DNA from: Bacteroides sp.
GTDB taxonomy: Bacteria > Bacteroidota > Bacteroidia > Bacteroidales > Marinifilaceae
Length of the DNA stretch: 53,706 bases
Direction: 5' to 3'
Assembly: GCA_021771575.1 (NCBI GenBank)
Contig: JAETOX010000009.1
Location: forward strand, 1-53,706
The position numbers were made by a program, and so were the translations under genes. Shown one piece after another: positions 52,957 to 53,706 of the stretch (positions are counted from its first letter, which is position 1; each line of letters opens with the position of its first letter). The notes below the pieces were generated by a model, which saw only the letters and a program-made list of their open reading frames with translations, did no database searches and had not been told where the DNA came from.

Positions 52957-53607
52957 ATATTGCCGATTTGATGGAAAAAATATCTATTATAGATTTAAAA
53001 TCTGTAATATTTTTTTTGTTTCCGAAAACACTATTTCACGAATTTATCTGATAAATCGGGGAAATGTTGGGGGCTGGATGAATGTAGAAAAGCTATCCCT
53101 TGTGATAGAAAAATTAGTCAAAAATAGAGATATGATAAAAAATAACAGGACTATTAGCCAAAATCTATATCTAGTTATGAAAAACGTTCTTCATAGGTTG
53201 TGATAGATGGAGCTAATAATCAAATGTCCATAAAGGTTTTGTATAGATTTCTGAATTACTTCGGATAGAATTGTTGGACTACGTAAATAGAAACTATATT
53301 CTTGCCAGGATTTAGTTACGATCTTGTGGATGATTGATTGATTATTTTTAAGATTGAATAGGAGCGTAACTTTTTCAACTCTTTAAAAGTACTTTATTTT
53401 TGGTGCTCTCCTACACTAATAACTTAATTTAATCCTAATATATAATTTTGTTATAACTTGAATTGTAAAGCTTGCTAAAATACAAGATAAAAGAAAAGGA
53501 TAATGGCATTATACCCTAATAAGTTCTTTGGGGATATTTGTTAAGTTGTTGATAATAAGATTTAAATAAATTTGAATGAAATAATTTTGAAAAAAGTGTT
53601 GATAAGA
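52957..53607. other. AT-rich stretch without a recognised gene
   Basis: No convincing gene is seen on either strand. A plus-strand 98-codon frame starting inside the terminator (52907-53203) and a 26-codon frame at 52971-53051 are Phe/Ile/Lys/Asn-rich and unsupported. No repeats or tRNA-like folds were recognised. The stretch probably separates the SusCD locus from the next transcription unit. Confidence 0.5.
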
Positions 53608-53640
53608 TTTGGAAAATGGAAATAAATCATTGTATCTTTG
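53608..53640 (+). promoter_or_regulatory. Strong promoter near the window end
   Basis: TATCTTTG (53633-53640) with TTTG at 53608-53611, 21 bases upstream, matches both Bacteroidetes elements. Transcription would begin a few bases further on, in CACCCGCAATC, a start region resembling those of highly expressed genes in this phylum. Its gene lies beyond the window. Confidence 0.65.
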
Positions 53641-53706
53641 CACCCGCAATCAAGAAACGAGGGGTTGAATAAATGAGTCAGTTGATCTGGTCTAATAGAT
53701 TGAGTG

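Noticed and set aside
52907-53203. Plus-strand 98-codon frame after the SusCD operon
   Set aside because: It begins inside the operon terminator hairpin and is rich in Ile, Tyr, Asn and Lys, as expected from AT-rich non-coding DNA.
1-53706. CRISPR arrays, tRNA or rRNA genes, complete insertion sequences, prophage or defence islands
   Set aside because: No regularly spaced repeats, no tRNA T-arm/acceptor patterns, no transposase or phage-like genes were recognised on either strand by eye; short or unusual ones could still be missed.

Overview
This 53.7 kb window is chromosomal DNA of a Bacteroidota bacterium, most likely order Bacteroidales. The evidence is: a bifunctional LpxC/FabZ fusion; promoters of the Bacteroidetes type (TAnnTTTG at -7, sometimes TTTG at about -33); few Shine-Dalgarno sites; a SusC/SusD pair under an ECF sigma factor and FecR-type anti-sigma; several DUF4369/TlpA-type proteins; and an RprX/RprY-like two-component pair. 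The family may be Odoribacteraceae, but that is only an impression. No tRNA, rRNA, CRISPR array, complete insertion sequence or prophage was seen.

Region by region. 1-2957: the rimP-nusA-infB translation/transcription operon on the minus strand, with infB cut by the window edge, diverging from lpxD. 2958-6233: the lipid A operon lpxD-lpxC/fabZ-lpxA. 6505-12189: mostly minus-strand housekeeping genes (pckA, an AlkD-like HEAT protein, crcB, RlmD-type rRNA methyltransferase, a sirtuin), with dps on the plus strand. 12512-15148: a secreted protein made almost wholly of 31 plant-type leucine-rich repeats. 15149-15770: a gene-poor stretch with a possible gene remnant and GGGCCC direct repeats. 15833-21819: valS, then a minus-strand operon M23 peptidase-MerR-Nif3-zinc ribbon protein. 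22023-31254: alaS with an unusual structured leader, a TPR/OmpA-like lipoprotein, a TlpA-type lipoprotein, a DUF4369 lipoprotein, and a histidine kinase/response regulator pair. 31483-39019: a 1906-residue alpha-2-macroglobulin-like protein without the thioester motif, divergent from a small membrane protein, a small outer-membrane barrel and a lipoprotein. 39095-42171: hutH and hisS.

42576-52892 is the main accessory locus. An ECF sigma factor diverges from FecR, STN-domain SusC, SusD, a DUF4843 lipoprotein, a PKD-like lipoprotein and a periplasmic TlpA-type thiol oxidoreductase, and a strong hairpin terminator closes the operon. It carries no carbohydrate-active enzyme, so it looks like an importer for a non-glycan ligand whose processing involves thiol chemistry; the ligand cannot be read from the sequence. 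The last 0.8 kb is AT-rich, has no convincing gene, and ends in a strong promoter whose gene lies beyond the window.

Most of the window is ordinary core genome. The points most worth a second look are the SusCD/TlpA locus, the alaS and rimP leaders, the LRR protein, the thioester-less macroglobulin with its divergent envelope cluster, and the remnant region after the LRR gene.
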